DNA of 64,000 nucleotides from Lichenicoccus sp964242335 (GTDB lineage: Bacteria > Pseudomonadota > Alphaproteobacteria > Acetobacterales > Acetobacteraceae): the NCBI GenBank assembly GCA_964242335.1, contig CAXTAY010000021.1, positions 1 through 64,000 on the forward strand. Direction: 5' to 3'. How positions within the stretch are numbered: the first letter of the stretch is position 1; each line of letters begins with the position of its first letter. The translations under genes were made by a program, and so were the position numbers. The notes under the pieces were generated by a model, which was not told the origin of the DNA, made no database searches, and saw only the letters and a list, made by a program, of their open reading frames with translations. Shown one piece after another: positions 13,312 through 21,833 of this stretch.

Positions 13312-14364
13312 TCATTCCCCGGCGACGATGCGCAGGTTGCGCTCCCTGTGCGCGAGCTGGCGGTAGATCCCGAGATAGTCCTCGGCCATCCGACGCGCGG
13401 TGAAGCGGGTCTCGAAGCGACGGCGGATGGCGCCGGTGCTCAGCTCCTTCAGGCGCGCGACCGCGCTGATCGCACTGGTCTCGTCCTCGACGATGAAGCC
13501 GGTCAGGCCGTCCTCGATCACCTCGGGAACCGACCCGCGGTTGAACGCGATCACCGGGGTGCCGCACGCCATCGCCTCGATCATCACCAGGCCGAACGGC
13601 TCGGGCCAGTCGATCGGCATCAGCAGGCCGCAGGCGCCGGACAGGAAGTCGGGCTTCTGTCCGTCGTTGATCTCGCCGATCAGTTCGACGCCGTCGCCCA
13701 GCATCGGCCGGATCGTGCGCTCGAAATACTCCGCGTCGACCCTGTCGACCTTCGCCGCGATCTTGAGCCGGATGCCGCTGGCGCGCGCGATCCGGATCGC
13801 CTTGTCGACGCCCTTCTCGGGGCAGATCCTGCCCAGGAAGGCGAGGTAGTCGCGGGCACTCGGCCGCGGGGTCAGCAGTCCTTCGGGAAGTCCGTGCAGC
13901 ACCGTGCGCACGAAGTTGGCCTGCGGCAACGGACGACGCTGGCTGTCGGAGATCGAGACCACCGGCACCTTGTTGAAGGTGTTGAACACCGGCTGCAGCT
14001 CGGGCAGGTCGAGACGGCCATGCAGGGTGGTGACGAAGGGCAGTCGCTGACGGCTGAAGAACGAGAACGGCCAGTAATCCATGTGGAAGTGCAGCACGTC
14101 GAAATCGTCCATGCGCCGGGCGACGTGCTCCATCATCAGCATGTGCGGGGCGATCGGATCGCGGATCGCCGGGTCAAGACGCAGCGCCCGCGGCCAGGAG
14201 GGGTGCAGATCGGCGCTGGTCACGCTGTCGCCGCTGGCGAACAGGGTGACGTCGTGCCCGAGATTGACCAGTTCCTCGGTCAGGAACGACACCACCCGCT
14301 CCGTCCCGCCATAGAGCTTCGGCGGGACCGCTTCGTGAAGAGGTGCAATCTGGGCAATCCGCAT
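13312..14364 (-). CDS. glycosyltransferase family 4 protein
   Basis: This 350-residue GT-B fold retaining glycosyltransferase starts MRIAQIAPLHEAVPPKLYGG, a typical GT4 N-terminal strand-loop with a donor-side glycine. It ends with the nucleotide-sugar site PEPFGLVMIEAMACGTPVIA, which contains the E-x7-E pair. Members build surface polysaccharides or sugar-modified metabolites; donor and acceptor are not deducible. An AAGGAG site nine bases before the ATG supports the start. It stands alone, divergent from the ABC exporter gene. Confidence 0.9.
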   Translation of the reverse strand: MRIAQIAPLHEAVPPKLYGGTERVVSFLTEELVNLGHDVTLFASGDSVTSADLHPSWPRALRLDPAIRDPIAPHMLMMEHVARRMDDFDVLHFHMDYWPFSFFSRQRLPFVTTLHGRLDLPELQPVFNTFNKVPVVSISDSQRRPLPQANFVRTVLHGLPEGLLTPRPSARDYLAFLGRICPEKGVDKAIRIARASGIRLKIAAKVDRVDAEYFERTIRPMLGDGVELIGEINDGQKPDFLSGACGLLMPIDWPEPFGLVMIEAMACGTPVIAFNRGSVPEVIEDGLTGFIVEDETSAISAVARLKELSTGAIRRRFETRFTARRMAEDYLGIYRQLAHRERNLRIVAGE

Positions 14365-14550
14365 TAAGATGCGCTCCTTGGGGATGGCATCATCTTTTAA
14401 ACGCCGGATCGCGGCATTTTAGCGGCGGCACCGGGACTTTCTCGGGCCATTTCGATCAACAGGTGGATCATTCGTGAACTGACCGGAGCCGCACCGGTTT
14501 TCCTTCCGCGCATCCTTGCCCATCTCGCTCCTGCATCCGGGTGGAACGAC

Positions 14551-16401
14551 ATGTCATCGCATCGAGTAAGGCGGCCAGTGGATCCTTCGGTGACGGTCTC
14601 CGACGCCGACCTGGTGCGGCTGGCGAGCCGGCCGATGGCGTTCATGACCCGCTACGTGATGCGCCACAAGCTGCAGCACGCCGCGATCATGCTCTCGGTG
14701 GTGCTGGCGGTCGGCTGCGCCGTCGGCTCGTCCTATGCGGTCAACTACCTGGTCGACACCCTCAATGCCCATCAGGGCGGGGCGCATTCGGGCGGAGCGA
14801 GCGAGGCGGGGCGGATGCGTCCGGTCTGGCACGCGGTGATCTTCCTCGGCGGCCTGATCGCGCTCGACAACATGTCCTGGCGGATCGGCGGCTGGATCTC
14901 CACCCACGCCTTCGTCACCGTGACCGGCGACCTGCGCCGCGACCTGTTCCGCCATCTCACCGGCCACGCACCGTCCTACTTCGCCGACCGCATGCCCGGC
15001 ACCCTCGCCGGCCGCATCTCGGCCACCTCGACCGCGATGTTCACGCTGGAGAACCTCGCCTTCTGGAACGTGCTGCCGCCGTGCCTGAACGTCGGCTTCT
15101 CGATCCTGCTGATGGTCATCGTCAGCCCGCTGATGGCCGCCGTGCTGGTGGTGCTGGCGGCACTGCTGTCGTGGCTGATGTTCCGCCTCGCCGCCGGCGG
15201 CCGGCCGCTGCACCATCGCTACGCCACCGAGGCGGCCCGGGTCGACGGCGAGCTGCTCGACGTCATCAACAACATGCCGCTGGTGCGTGCCTTCGGCGCC
15301 ACCCACCGCGAGCGGCGACGCTTCAGCGACCGCATGAAGGTCGAGATGGGCTGGCGCGGCCGCTCGCTGCGCTACCTCGAGAAGCTGCGCCTGACCCACG
15401 CGGCACTGACCGCGATCCTGACCGCCGGCCTGCTGATCTGGGCGATCCTGCTCTGGCAGGCGCACCGGGCGAGCGTCGGCGAGGTGGTGATGGTGACCAC
15501 CCTCGGCTTCATGATCCTGCACGGCACCCGCGACCTCGCGGTGGCGCTGGTGGAGACGATCCAGCACGTTGCCCGGCTGGCCGAGGCGCTCGGCACACTG
15601 CTGCTGCCGCACGACATGCCCGACGCCCATGACGCCACCGGCTTCACCGGCACGCCGAAGGGCGAGGTGGTGTTCGACCGCGTCACCTACGCCTATCCGG
15701 GCGGCACGCCGATCCTCGACGGCTTCGAACTCAAGGTCGAGGCCGGCACCCGCGTCGGACTGGTCGGGCGCTCCGGCTCCGGCAAGACCACCGTGCTCGC
15801 GCTGCTGCAGCGGCTGCGCTACATCCAGGGTGGCCGCATCCTGATCGACGGCAAGGAGCTCGGTCGCCTCACCGAGGAGGCGCTGCGCTCGGCGATCTCC
15901 GTGGTGCCGCAGGACGTCACCCTGTTCCACCGCACCGTCATGGAGAACATACGCTACGGCAAGCCTGAGGCGTCCGACGAGGAGGTCGAGGCGGCCGCCG
16001 AGGCGGCGGAGTGCCGTGACTTCATCGAGGCGATGTCCGACGGCTTCGCGACCCCGGTAGGCGATCGCGGCGTCAAGCTCTCCGGCGGGCAGCGGCAGCG
16101 CCTGGCGATCGCCCGCGCCTTCCTGCGCAACGCACCGATCCTGCTGCTCGACGAGGCCACCAGCGCGCTCGATTCCGAGAGCGAGCTGCGCGTACAGGAG
16201 GCGCTCGACCGGCTGATGGTCGGCCGCACCGTGATCGCGGTGGCGCATCGCCTCTCCACCCTGCGCGACTTCGACCGCATCATCGTGATGCAGTCCGGAA
16301 GGGTGCTGCAGGACGGCGCACCGGCCGAGCTGGAGCGGGTCGAGGGACCGTATCGCGACCTGCTCAGCCTGCAGGCGGTGAGCCTCGAGGATGTCGAGTA
16401 G
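14551..16401 (+). CDS. ABC transporter, fused permease and ATP-binding protein (exporter)
   Basis: This 616-residue half-transporter of the ABCB/MsbA-like exporter class has an N-terminal six-helix membrane domain at about residues 30-340. The nucleotide-binding domain is at about 375-605 with Walker A GRSGSGKTT, Q-loop VVPQDVTLF, signature LSGGQRQR, Walker B ILLLDEATSALD and the switch histidine in VAHRLS. It would work as a homodimer in the inner membrane. The cargo could be a lipid, peptide or glycan, and no adjacent gene points to one. The ATG follows an uneventful 186-base divergent spacer. An intrinsic-terminator-like hairpin follows the stop. Confidence 0.92.
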   Translation: MSSHRVRRPVDPSVTVSDADLVRLASRPMAFMTRYVMRHKLQHAAIMLSVVLAVGCAVGSSYAVNYLVDTLNAHQGGAHSGGASEAGRMRPVWHAVIFLGGLIALDNMSWRIGGWISTHAFVTVTGDLRRDLFRHLTGHAPSYFADRMPGTLAGRISATSTAMFTLENLAFWNVLPPCLNVGFSILLMVIVSPLMAAVLVVLAALLSWLMFRLAAGGRPLHHRYATEAARVDGELLDVINNMPLVRAFGATHRERRRFSDRMKVEMGWRGRSLRYLEKLRLTHAALTAILTAGLLIWAILLWQAHRASVGEVVMVTTLGFMILHGTRDLAVALVETIQHVARLAEALGTLLLPHDMPDAHDATGFTGTPKGEVVFDRVTYAYPGGTPILDGFELKVEAGTRVGLVGRSGSGKTTVLALLQRLRYIQGGRILIDGKELGRLTEEALRSAISVVPQDVTLFHRTVMENIRYGKPEASDEEVEAAAEAAECRDFIEAMSDGFATPVGDRGVKLSGGQRQRLAIARAFLRNAPILLLDEATSALDSESELRVQEALDRLMVGRTVIAVAHRLSTLRDFDRIIVMQSGRVLQDGAPAELERVEGPYRDLLSLQAVSLEDVE

Positions 16402-16404
16402 GGT

Positions 16405-16438
16405 CGCTCCGATCAAATGCTTGTGAACGGAGCGTTTT
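16405..16438 (+). terminator. possible intrinsic terminator after the ABC exporter
   Basis: CGCTCC (16405-16410) pairs with GGAGCG (16429-16434), followed by TTTT. An inner ATCAAA is partly complementary to the downstream TTTGAT. The loop is long at 18 bases, and the same stretch overlaps the predicted gntR promoter, so confidence is limited. Confidence 0.4.
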
Positions 16439-16449
16439 GATATCATAAT
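16421..16449 (+). promoter_or_regulatory. sigma-70-like promoter of the GntR regulator gene
   Basis: TTGTGA (16421-16426) and CATAAT (16444-16449) are separated by exactly 17 bases, matching -35 and -10 boxes at 4/6 and 5/6 positions. The predicted transcript start is about 45 bases before the regulator's ATG. A TGATATCA palindrome overlaps the -10 region and could be an autoregulatory operator. Confidence 0.5.
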
Positions 16450-16502
16450 GACAGTTCCTGGCCGAGCACCCTGCCGGCCAAGTTCGAGCTGGATCGTTCC
16501 GT

Positions 16503-17306
16503 ATGCGTTTCGTTCATTCCTCCGAGCTTCCCCTCCGTCCGGGGATCCTAGGTGCGGCTCCTCACCTCGCCGGCGAACCGCAGCGTATCGCGGCCACGAA
16601 CCTGGAGCCCGTGCTGACCAGTGCCGCGCGCGAGAACCTGAGCCAGCGCGCCTACCTGCGGATCCGCTCCTCGCTGATCCATAGCGAGCTGCGTCCGGGA
16701 CAGCGCCTGGTGCTGCGCCCGCTGGCCGCCGAGCTGCGGCTCAGCCCGACGCCGGTGCGCGAGGCGCTGCTGCGACTGGTGTCGGAGCAGGCGCTGACCC
16801 TCGACGAGCGGGGGTCGGCCATCGTGCCGGTGATCGGGCTGGAGGAGTTCCGCGAGATCGTCGAGATCCGCTGCGACCTGGAGGGGCGTGCTGCCGCCCG
16901 CGCCGTGGTGCAGGCCAGCCCGTCGGAGGTCGAGCAGATCGCCTCCCTGATGCAGGCGTATCAGACCGCGGTGCAGGCCGACGACCAGCCCGCGATGCTG
17001 GGCCGCAGCGCCGAGCTGCATCGTCTGGTCTGCCGCGTCGCCCGGGCGCCGCTGATCCTGCGCATCCTCGAGGGTATCTGGATGCGCATCGGGCCGGTCT
17101 ATGCGCTGCGGACCGCGGCGCCCGCGCAGATCTTCGACGGCACCCATCCGCACGAGCGCCTGCTGGCGGCGTTCCGCAGCCACGACGCCGACGCGGCGCG
17201 CGAGGCGGTGATCGCCGACGTGCGACGCAGCTCCGATTGGCTGGAGCGTGCCCTGGGCGGGGTCGAGCCGGACCGGTCGGCGCCGGCCTCGGGGGTGAGC
17301 GACTGA
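16503..17306 (+). CDS. GntR family transcriptional regulator, FadR/FCD subfamily
   Basis: This 267-residue DNA-binding regulator has an N-terminal winged helix-turn-helix at about residues 45-110, with the GntR pattern LRPLAAELRLSPTPVREALLRL. The all-helical FCD effector domain follows; EIVEIRCDLEGRAAARAV begins it and its metal- or ligand-binding positions (D/H) lie further on. Such regulators respond to small organic acids and often control adjacent catabolic genes, but none is adjacent here. The N-terminal 40 residues before the helix-turn-helix are not conserved in type, so a later start is possible. Confidence 0.9.
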   Translation: MRFVHSSELPLRPGILGAAPHLAGEPQRIAATNLEPVLTSAARENLSQRAYLRIRSSLIHSELRPGQRLVLRPLAAELRLSPTPVREALLRLVSEQALTLDERGSAIVPVIGLEEFREIVEIRCDLEGRAAARAVVQASPSEVEQIASLMQAYQTAVQADDQPAMLGRSAELHRLVCRVARAPLILRILEGIWMRIGPVYALRTAAPAQIFDGTHPHERLLAAFRSHDADAAREAVIADVRRSSDWLERALGGVEPDRSAPASGVSD

Positions 17307-17312
17307 GGCCAG

Positions 17313-17359
17313 CCCAGGGCTCCGCCCTGGACCCGCCGGGGCCCGAGCCCCGCTCCCCG
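17313..17359 (+). repeat. two-hairpin 3' element, copy 3
   Basis: Hairpin CCAGGGC-TCC-GCCCTGG (17314-17330) is followed by ACCCGC and a weaker GGGGC...GCCCC hairpin (17338-17351). It starts seven bases after the gntR stop, in the gntR direction, between convergent gntR and minE. Confidence 0.8.
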
Positions 17360-17363
17360 TTGG

Positions 17364-17654
17364 CTAGGAAGGGGCCGGCTGCACCTTGGTCTCGATCAGG
17401 TTCTTGAGGCCGGGCACCTCGATGTCGATCTCCAGCGTGGAGACCGAGGCGCCGCGGTCCAGCTTGATCTGCACCTTGTCCTGATCGATCGTCACGTGCT
17501 TGGCGATCACCGCGAGGATCTCCTCGCGCAGCTTGGTGATCAGGTCGGACTGGCCCTCGATGCCGCTGCGCTCGTGCGCCAGCAGGATCTGCAGCCGGTC
17601 GCGCGCCACCGGTGCGGAGTTCTTGTTCCGGTTGAAGAAGCCGAGGAGGTTCAT
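17364..17654 (-). CDS. minE: cell division topological specificity factor MinE
   Basis: This 96-residue protein is the MinE of a complete minCDE operon. It displaces MinC from MinD, stimulates the MinD ATPase and drives Min oscillation so that FtsZ rings form at midcell. The N-terminus MNLLGFFNRNK is the membrane-contact helix, ARDRLQILLAHER is the anti-MinCD segment, and the rest is the dimeric topological domain ending in LEIDIEVPGL. The ATG overlaps the minD stop by four bases (ATGA), so translation is coupled. Length is normal for the family. Confidence 0.97.
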   Translation of the reverse strand: MNLLGFFNRNKNSAPVARDRLQILLAHERSGIEGQSDLITKLREEILAVIAKHVTIDQDKVQIKLDRGASVSTLEIDIEVPGLKNLIETKVQPAPS

Positions 17655-18466
17655 GCCACCCTCCACTTGAACCACTTGGCGAACAGGCCCTTGCGGTCGC
17701 TGGGCACGCTCATCTCCAGGGTCTCGCCCTGCAGGCGCCGCACCGCGTCCATGTAGGCGCGCGCCGGCGCGCTCTCCGGGTTCGACAGCGTGACCGGGGA
17801 GCCCAGGTTGGACGCGCGCAGCACCTCCTCGCTCTCCGGGATGATGCCGAGCAGCGGGATCGACAGGATCTCCAGCACGTCCTCGGTGCGCAGCATCTCG
17901 CCGCGCGCTGCACGCACCGGATCGTAGCGTGTCAGCAGCAGGTGCTTGTCGAGCTTCTGGCCGTTCTTGGCCTTGAGGGTGGTGCTGTCGAGCAGGCCGA
18001 TGATGCGGTCGCTGTCGCGCACCGACGAGACCTCGGGGTTGGTCACCACCACCGCCTCGTCGGCGTGATACATGGCGAGCTGCGCGCCCTTCTCGATGCC
18101 GGCGGGGCTGTCGCACACCACCCAGTCGAACTTCTCCCGCAGCTCGTCGATCACGCGGGCGACGCCGTCCGGGGTGAGGGCGTCCTTGTCGCGTGTCTGC
18201 GAGGCCGGCAGGATCGACAGCGTCTCGCAGCGCTTGTCGCGGATCAGCGCCTGGCTGAGCTTGGCGTCGCCCTGCACCACGTTGATCAGGTCGAACACGA
18301 CGCGCCGCTCCGCCCCCATCACCAGGTCGAGGTTGCGCAGGCCCACGTCGAAATCGACGACGACCACGTTCTTGCCGCTGAGTGCCAGTGCGGCACCGAT
18401 CGCGGCGGTCGAGGTCGTCTTGCCGACACCACCCTTGCCCGATGTGACGACCAGAACCTTGGCCAT
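17651..18466 (-). CDS. minD: septum site-determining ATPase MinD
   Basis: This 271-residue ParA/MinD-type ATPase binds the inner membrane when ATP-bound and recruits MinC. The deviant Walker A GKGGVGKT is at residues 10-17. Switch I (DFDVGLRNLD) and Walker B (WVVCDSPAG) follow, and the C-terminal amphipathic membrane-targeting helix is KGLFAKWFKW. It lies 18 bases after minC and overlaps minE. The N-terminal MAKVLVVTSG leaves no doubt about the start. Confidence 0.98.
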   Translation of the reverse strand: MAKVLVVTSGKGGVGKTTSTAAIGAALALSGKNVVVVDFDVGLRNLDLVMGAERRVVFDLINVVQGDAKLSQALIRDKRCETLSILPASQTRDKDALTPDGVARVIDELREKFDWVVCDSPAGIEKGAQLAMYHADEAVVVTNPEVSSVRDSDRIIGLLDSTTLKAKNGQKLDKHLLLTRYDPVRAARGEMLRTEDVLEILSIPLLGIIPESEEVLRASNLGSPVTLSNPESAPARAYMDAVRRLQGETLEMSVPSDRKGLFAKWFKWRVA

Positions 18467-18484
18467 GGATCCTCCTGTGCGAAT

Positions 18485-19213
18485 TCAGTCGAGCGGCAGA
18501 AGCAGCAGCGTCTCGTCGTCGAGCCTGGCATGGGTGCTGCGTCCGACCAGGCCCGCCGGCATGTCCTCCGCCGTCATATAATAACCGTCAATGGCGATCA
18601 GCTCGGCGTTCATCCGTCGGCACAGGATGCGCGCGTCGCGGTTGCCGCCGAGGCCCGCGACGGCGCGGCCGCGCAGCGTGCCGTAGACGTGGATCGAGCC
18701 GCCCGCCGCCACCTCGGCGCCGGAGGCGACCGAGCCGATGACGATCACGTCGCCCTCGGCGAAGACGATCGACTGGCCCGAGCGCACCGGCTCCTCGATC
18801 AGCAGCGACGGCGCCCCGGTCGGCGTCGGAGGTGCGGTGCCGCCCTCCTGCGGTCCCGCCTCGGCGGCCTCGGTCGGCACCTCGACCGCGCCGACCGCGC
18901 GACCGCCCTCGAAGCCCTGCGGCCAGTTCCAGCCGGCGGTGGCCGGCCAGGAGGCGTCGGCACCCTCGATCGAGATGATCCGCACCCCGCGCCGGGTCAG
19001 CGCGTCGAACAAGTCGGCGAGCCCGTCATCCTCTGGTGCCAGCAGGCCGAGATCGAGGATCACCGGCCGTCCGGCGAAGAAGCTGGGCGAGCGGCCGAGC
19101 TGCGCGTCCAGCCCCTGCAGCCAGCCGGCGAGCGGCGGCTCCGGCGACAGCACCAGCGCCATGAAGGAGCGACCGCGGACGCGAATCTGCATGGCGGGAT
19201 TGGGTTCGGTCAC
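18485..19213 (-). CDS. minC: septum site-determining protein MinC
   Basis: This 242-residue FtsZ-assembly inhibitor is the first gene of minCDE. The N-terminal MinC_N domain occupies about residues 8-105. A Pro/Ala/Glu-rich linker follows, then the C-terminal right-handed beta-helix dimerisation domain, with glycine repeats such as GDVIVIGSVASGAEVAAGG and VYGTLRGRAVAG that bind MinD. ATG codons at residues 1 and 8 are both possible starts. Confidence 0.96.
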   Translation of the reverse strand: MTEPNPAMQIRVRGRSFMALVLSPEPPLAGWLQGLDAQLGRSPSFFAGRPVILDLGLLAPEDDGLADLFDALTRRGVRIISIEGADASWPATAGWNWPQGFEGGRAVGAVEVPTEAAEAGPQEGGTAPPTPTGAPSLLIEEPVRSGQSIVFAEGDVIVIGSVASGAEVAAGGSIHVYGTLRGRAVAGLGGNRDARILCRRMNAELIAIDGYYMTAEDMPAGLVGRSTHARLDDETLLLLPLD

Positions 19214-19305
19214 TGGCTGCGACTATCCGTGTGCGGCGATCCGGTCAATCTCGAAACGAGATCCCGGCTCGGAACGAGATCTCCACCGAGCATGCACTGC
19301 CGTCC

Positions 19306-19335
19306 CAGGAGAATCCATGACCGGAGAATCCATGC
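19306..19335 (+). repeat. 15-bp tandem repeat carrying two ribosome-binding-site/ATG units
   Basis: Two adjacent 15-base units (19306-19320 and 19321-19335, 13 of 15 identical) each contain GGAGAATCCATG: a Shine-Dalgarno-like GGAG five bases before an ATG. Both ATGs are in the same frame and open the short reading frame described next. Confidence 0.6.
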
Positions 19336-19382
19336 GGCGAATCCTGGCTTGGCAGTTGGCGATGGCCGCCACAATGAAATAA
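19317..19382 (+). CDS. possible 21-residue leader peptide upstream of the glutathione transferase gene
   Basis: An ATG at 19317, with AGGAG five bases upstream, opens a 21-codon frame (starting MTGESMRRILAW) that ends at TAA 19380-19382, ten bases before the transferase ATG. A second in-frame ATG at 19332 has its own GGAG. The downstream gene lacks a well-spaced ribosome-binding site, which would fit translational coupling. There is no known homology, so this is a prediction from signals only. Confidence 0.3.
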   Translation: MTGESMRRILAWQLAMAATMK

Positions 19383-19392
19383 CTTCCGCAGG

Positions 19393-20061
19393 ATGCGTAT
19401 CCTGCACCACCTCCCGCTGTCGCCATTCTCGCGCAAGGTGCGCCTGGTGCTGAACGAGAAGCGGCTGCCGTTCGAGCTCAAGGTCGAGCGGCTCTCCGAG
19501 CGTCGGCCGGAGTACCTGGCGCTGAACCCGGCCAACACGGTGCCGATGCTGGTCGAGGAGAACGGGCTGTCGATCCCGGACTCCGCGGTGATCTGCGAGT
19601 ACCTGGAGGAAGCCTATCCCGACACGCCGCTGCTCGGCCGCACCCTGGCGGAGCGGGTCGAGGTACGTCGCCTGGTCGCCTGGTTCGACGGCAAGTTCGC
19701 GATGGAGGTGACGCGCAACCTTCTGCACGAGAAGATCATCAAGCGCCTGGTGGGCCGCGGCAACCCGGACGCGGCGGCGCTGCGGGCGGGTTACGCAAAC
19801 GTCGCCGGCCATCTCGACTATATCGGCTGGCTGGCGGAGACGCGCAAATGGCTCGCCGGCCCGAGCCTGTCGCTGGCGGATTTCGCCGCCGCCGCCCACC
19901 TGTCGTCGCTGGATTACATCGGCGACATCGACTGGAGCCTGTCGCCGCCGACGCGCGACTGGTACGCGCGGATGAAGTCGCGCCCGAGCTTCCGCTCGAT
20001 CCTCAACGACCGGATGACCGGCGTGAACCCGCCGCCGCACTATGCCGACCTGGATTTCTGA
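19393..20061 (+). CDS. glutathione S-transferase family protein
   Basis: This 222-residue soluble protein has the two-domain GST layout. The thioredoxin-like N-terminal domain contains the active-site region HHLPLSPFSRKVRLVL, the cis-proline motif NTVPML and the glutathione-binding PDSAVICEYLEE. An all-helical C-terminal domain ends SLADFAAAAHLSSLDYIGDIDW plus a helix. Such enzymes conjugate glutathione to electrophiles or act as peroxidases or isomerases. It is followed after six bases by the SDR gene, suggesting an operon. Confidence 0.9.
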   Translation: MRILHHLPLSPFSRKVRLVLNEKRLPFELKVERLSERRPEYLALNPANTVPMLVEENGLSIPDSAVICEYLEEAYPDTPLLGRTLAERVEVRRLVAWFDGKFAMEVTRNLLHEKIIKRLVGRGNPDAAALRAGYANVAGHLDYIGWLAETRKWLAGPSLSLADFAAAAHLSSLDYIGDIDWSLSPPTRDWYARMKSRPSFRSILNDRMTGVNPPPHYADLDF

Positions 20062-20067
20062 TCCGTC

Positions 20068-20976
20068 TTGAACGGCGACCCCTCATCCGGCGGCCCCCCC
20101 TCCGACGATCCCGGCACGCTGCTGATCTTCGGCCTCGGCTACGCCGCCGGCGCGCTGGCGCGCCTGGCGGTGTCGCGAGGCTGGCGCGTCTTCGGCACCA
20201 CCGGCCGATCCGCCCCGCGCGAGCCGGACGGGGTGAGCCGGCTGGCGTTCGAGGACGCGGCGGCGCTGCTGCCGCAGGCCACCCACCTGCTCGCCTCCGC
20301 GCCGCCCGCGGAGCAGGGCGATCCGGTGCTCGCGCGCTACGCCGACGCGATCGCGGCCGCCTCCCGGCTGCGCTGGATCGGCTACTTCTCGACCACCGGG
20401 GTCTATGGCGACCGGGACGGCGGCTGGGTCGACGAGCGCAGCGAGCCGTCGCCCGCCTCGCGTCGCGGGCAGCGCCGCATCGAGGCCGAGCGGCGATGGC
20501 GCGAGCTGGCGGATGCCTCGACCGGTGGCGTCGTCGACATCCTGCGCATCGCCGGCATCTACGGGCCGGGCCGCAGCGCCTTCGACGCGCTGCGCGCCGG
20601 GGAGGCGCGGCGCATCCTCGCCCCCGGGCACTGCTTCGGCCGCATCCACCGCGACGACATCGCCGGCGCCACGCTGGCGGCGATGCGCCGGCCACCGGCG
20701 GGGGCGCGCGTGCTCAACCTGACCGACGATCTGCCCGAGGAGAGTGCCGTCGTCACCGCGCACGCGGCAGGGCTGCTCGGCCTGCCGGTGCCCCCGGCCC
20801 TGCCGCTGGATCAGGCCTGGCCAGGGATGAGCCCGATGGCGCGCTCGTTCTGGTCCGACAACCGCAAGGTGTCCAGCCGGCTGACCCAGCAGCTGCTCGA
20901 GTATCGCTGGCGCTACCCGACCTATCGAGACGGTTTGGCCGCGATCCTGGCCGCGGAAGCCGCGTCGTCAGCCTGA
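20068..20976 (+). CDS. NAD(P)-binding SDR / epimerase-like protein (YeeZ type)
   Basis: This 302-residue extended-SDR-like protein has a Rossmann motif GLGYAAGALARLA at about residues 22-34, a catalytic-type segment SRLRWIGYFSTTGVYGD and VVDILRIAGIYGPGRSAF, all typical of the YeeZ group. The reaction is unknown. The start is taken as TTG at 20068, because no ATG or GTG lies between the previous stop and the nucleotide-binding motif; the next GTG would cut into it. The 3' end overlaps the 3' end of the convergent hydrolase gene by nine bases. Confidence 0.82.
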   Translation: MNGDPSSGGPPSDDPGTLLIFGLGYAAGALARLAVSRGWRVFGTTGRSAPREPDGVSRLAFEDAAALLPQATHLLASAPPAEQGDPVLARYADAIAAASRLRWIGYFSTTGVYGDRDGGWVDERSEPSPASRRGQRRIEAERRWRELADASTGGVVDILRIAGIYGPGRSAFDALRAGEARRILAPGHCFGRIHRDDIAGATLAAMRRPPAGARVLNLTDDLPEESAVVTAHAAGLLGLPVPPALPLDQAWPGMSPMARSFWSDNRKVSSRLTQQLLEYRWRYPTYRDGLAAILAAEAASSA

Positions 20977-21774
20977 TCGCGCCGCGTCGTGCAGCAGCAG
21001 CCCATCGAGGGTCTCGGCCAGCAGGGCCAGCTGCTCCGGGCTCGACAGCCGGTGGTCGCCCTGCTTGAGCAGGATCGTCCGCACGTCGGGCGACTGCAGC
21101 CTTTCGGCGAGGCGCAGGCTGTCCTGCCACGGCACGTCGGCGTCCATCTGCCCGTGCAGGATGCGCACCGGGCACGAGATCGCGATCGGAGCGTCGAGCA
21201 GGCACAGCCGTTCGCCGTCCTCGAGCATGCGCCGCGTGATCGGGATCGCGGGCCCGTAACGGCTCGGCCGCAGCCAGACGCCGTGTCGGCGCAGCGCCTC
21301 GCGCGCCGCCGGCGTCAGCGCGTCGCCCACCCGGCGCGTCATGTCCGGCGCCGGCGCGACCAGCAGCAGCCCGGCCACGCGCTGCGGCCGCGCGAGGGCG
21401 GCGAGCAGTGCGATCCAGCCGCCGATCGACGAGCCGACCAGGATGCTGCGCCCCGGGCCAGGCTGGTCACCAGGCCCGTCGCCGGGCTGGTCGAGTACCA
21501 GCAGCGCGTCGTCGCGCCACTGGCTGACGGTGCACGCCTCGAACGCGCCCTCGCTGCGCCCGTGACCGGACAGGTCCAGTCGCGTGATCGCCGTGCCGCG
21601 CGCCACCGCGTGATCGCGAACATGCCGGGCCTTCTCGCCCTCCATGTCGCTCCTCAGCCCGTGCAGGAACACGATGCCGGGCGTGGGTTCGGCTTGCCGG
21701 CCGGGGTCGCGTCGGGTCGCAAGGCGAAGCCCGTCCGGGCGGGTCAGCCAGCTGATCGGGGTCTGATCGGACAT
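20968..21774 (-). CDS. alpha/beta hydrolase
   Basis: This serine hydrolase of the alpha/beta fold has the oxyanion-hole region IVFLHGLRSDMEGEKA and RLDLSGHGRSEG, the nucleophile elbow GSSIGGW, and a late catalytic aspartate and histidine (DADVPW and GDHRLS). Its layout resembles short carboxylesterase- or YheT-like hydrolases of cytosolic type. The ATG at 21774 (MSDQTPISW) is chosen because longer in-frame starts (21795, 21900) approach or enter the divergent glycosyltransferase gene; none has a clear ribosome-binding site. The substrate is unknown. Confidence 0.85.
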   Translation of the reverse strand: MSDQTPISWLTRPDGLRLATRRDPGRQAEPTPGIVFLHGLRSDMEGEKARHVRDHAVARGTAITRLDLSGHGRSEGAFEACTVSQWRDDALLVLDQPGDGPGDQPGPGRSILVGSSIGGWIALLAALARPQRVAGLLLVAPAPDMTRRVGDALTPAAREALRRHGVWLRPSRYGPAIPITRRMLEDGERLCLLDAPIAISCPVRILHGQMDADVPWQDSLRLAERLQSPDVRTILLKQGDHRLSSPEQLALLAETLDGLLLHDAARSG

Positions 21775-21833
21775 GCGCGGCTCATCCGTCGGCATGCGGG
21801 CGGGGGACAGGAACGGGACAGCAGCGAAACGTC

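Noticed and set aside
20968..20976. Truncation of one gene at the SDR/hydrolase tail-to-tail overlap
   Set aside because: Both proteins have normal family lengths and intact C-terminal motifs; the nine-base overlap is simply compact packing.
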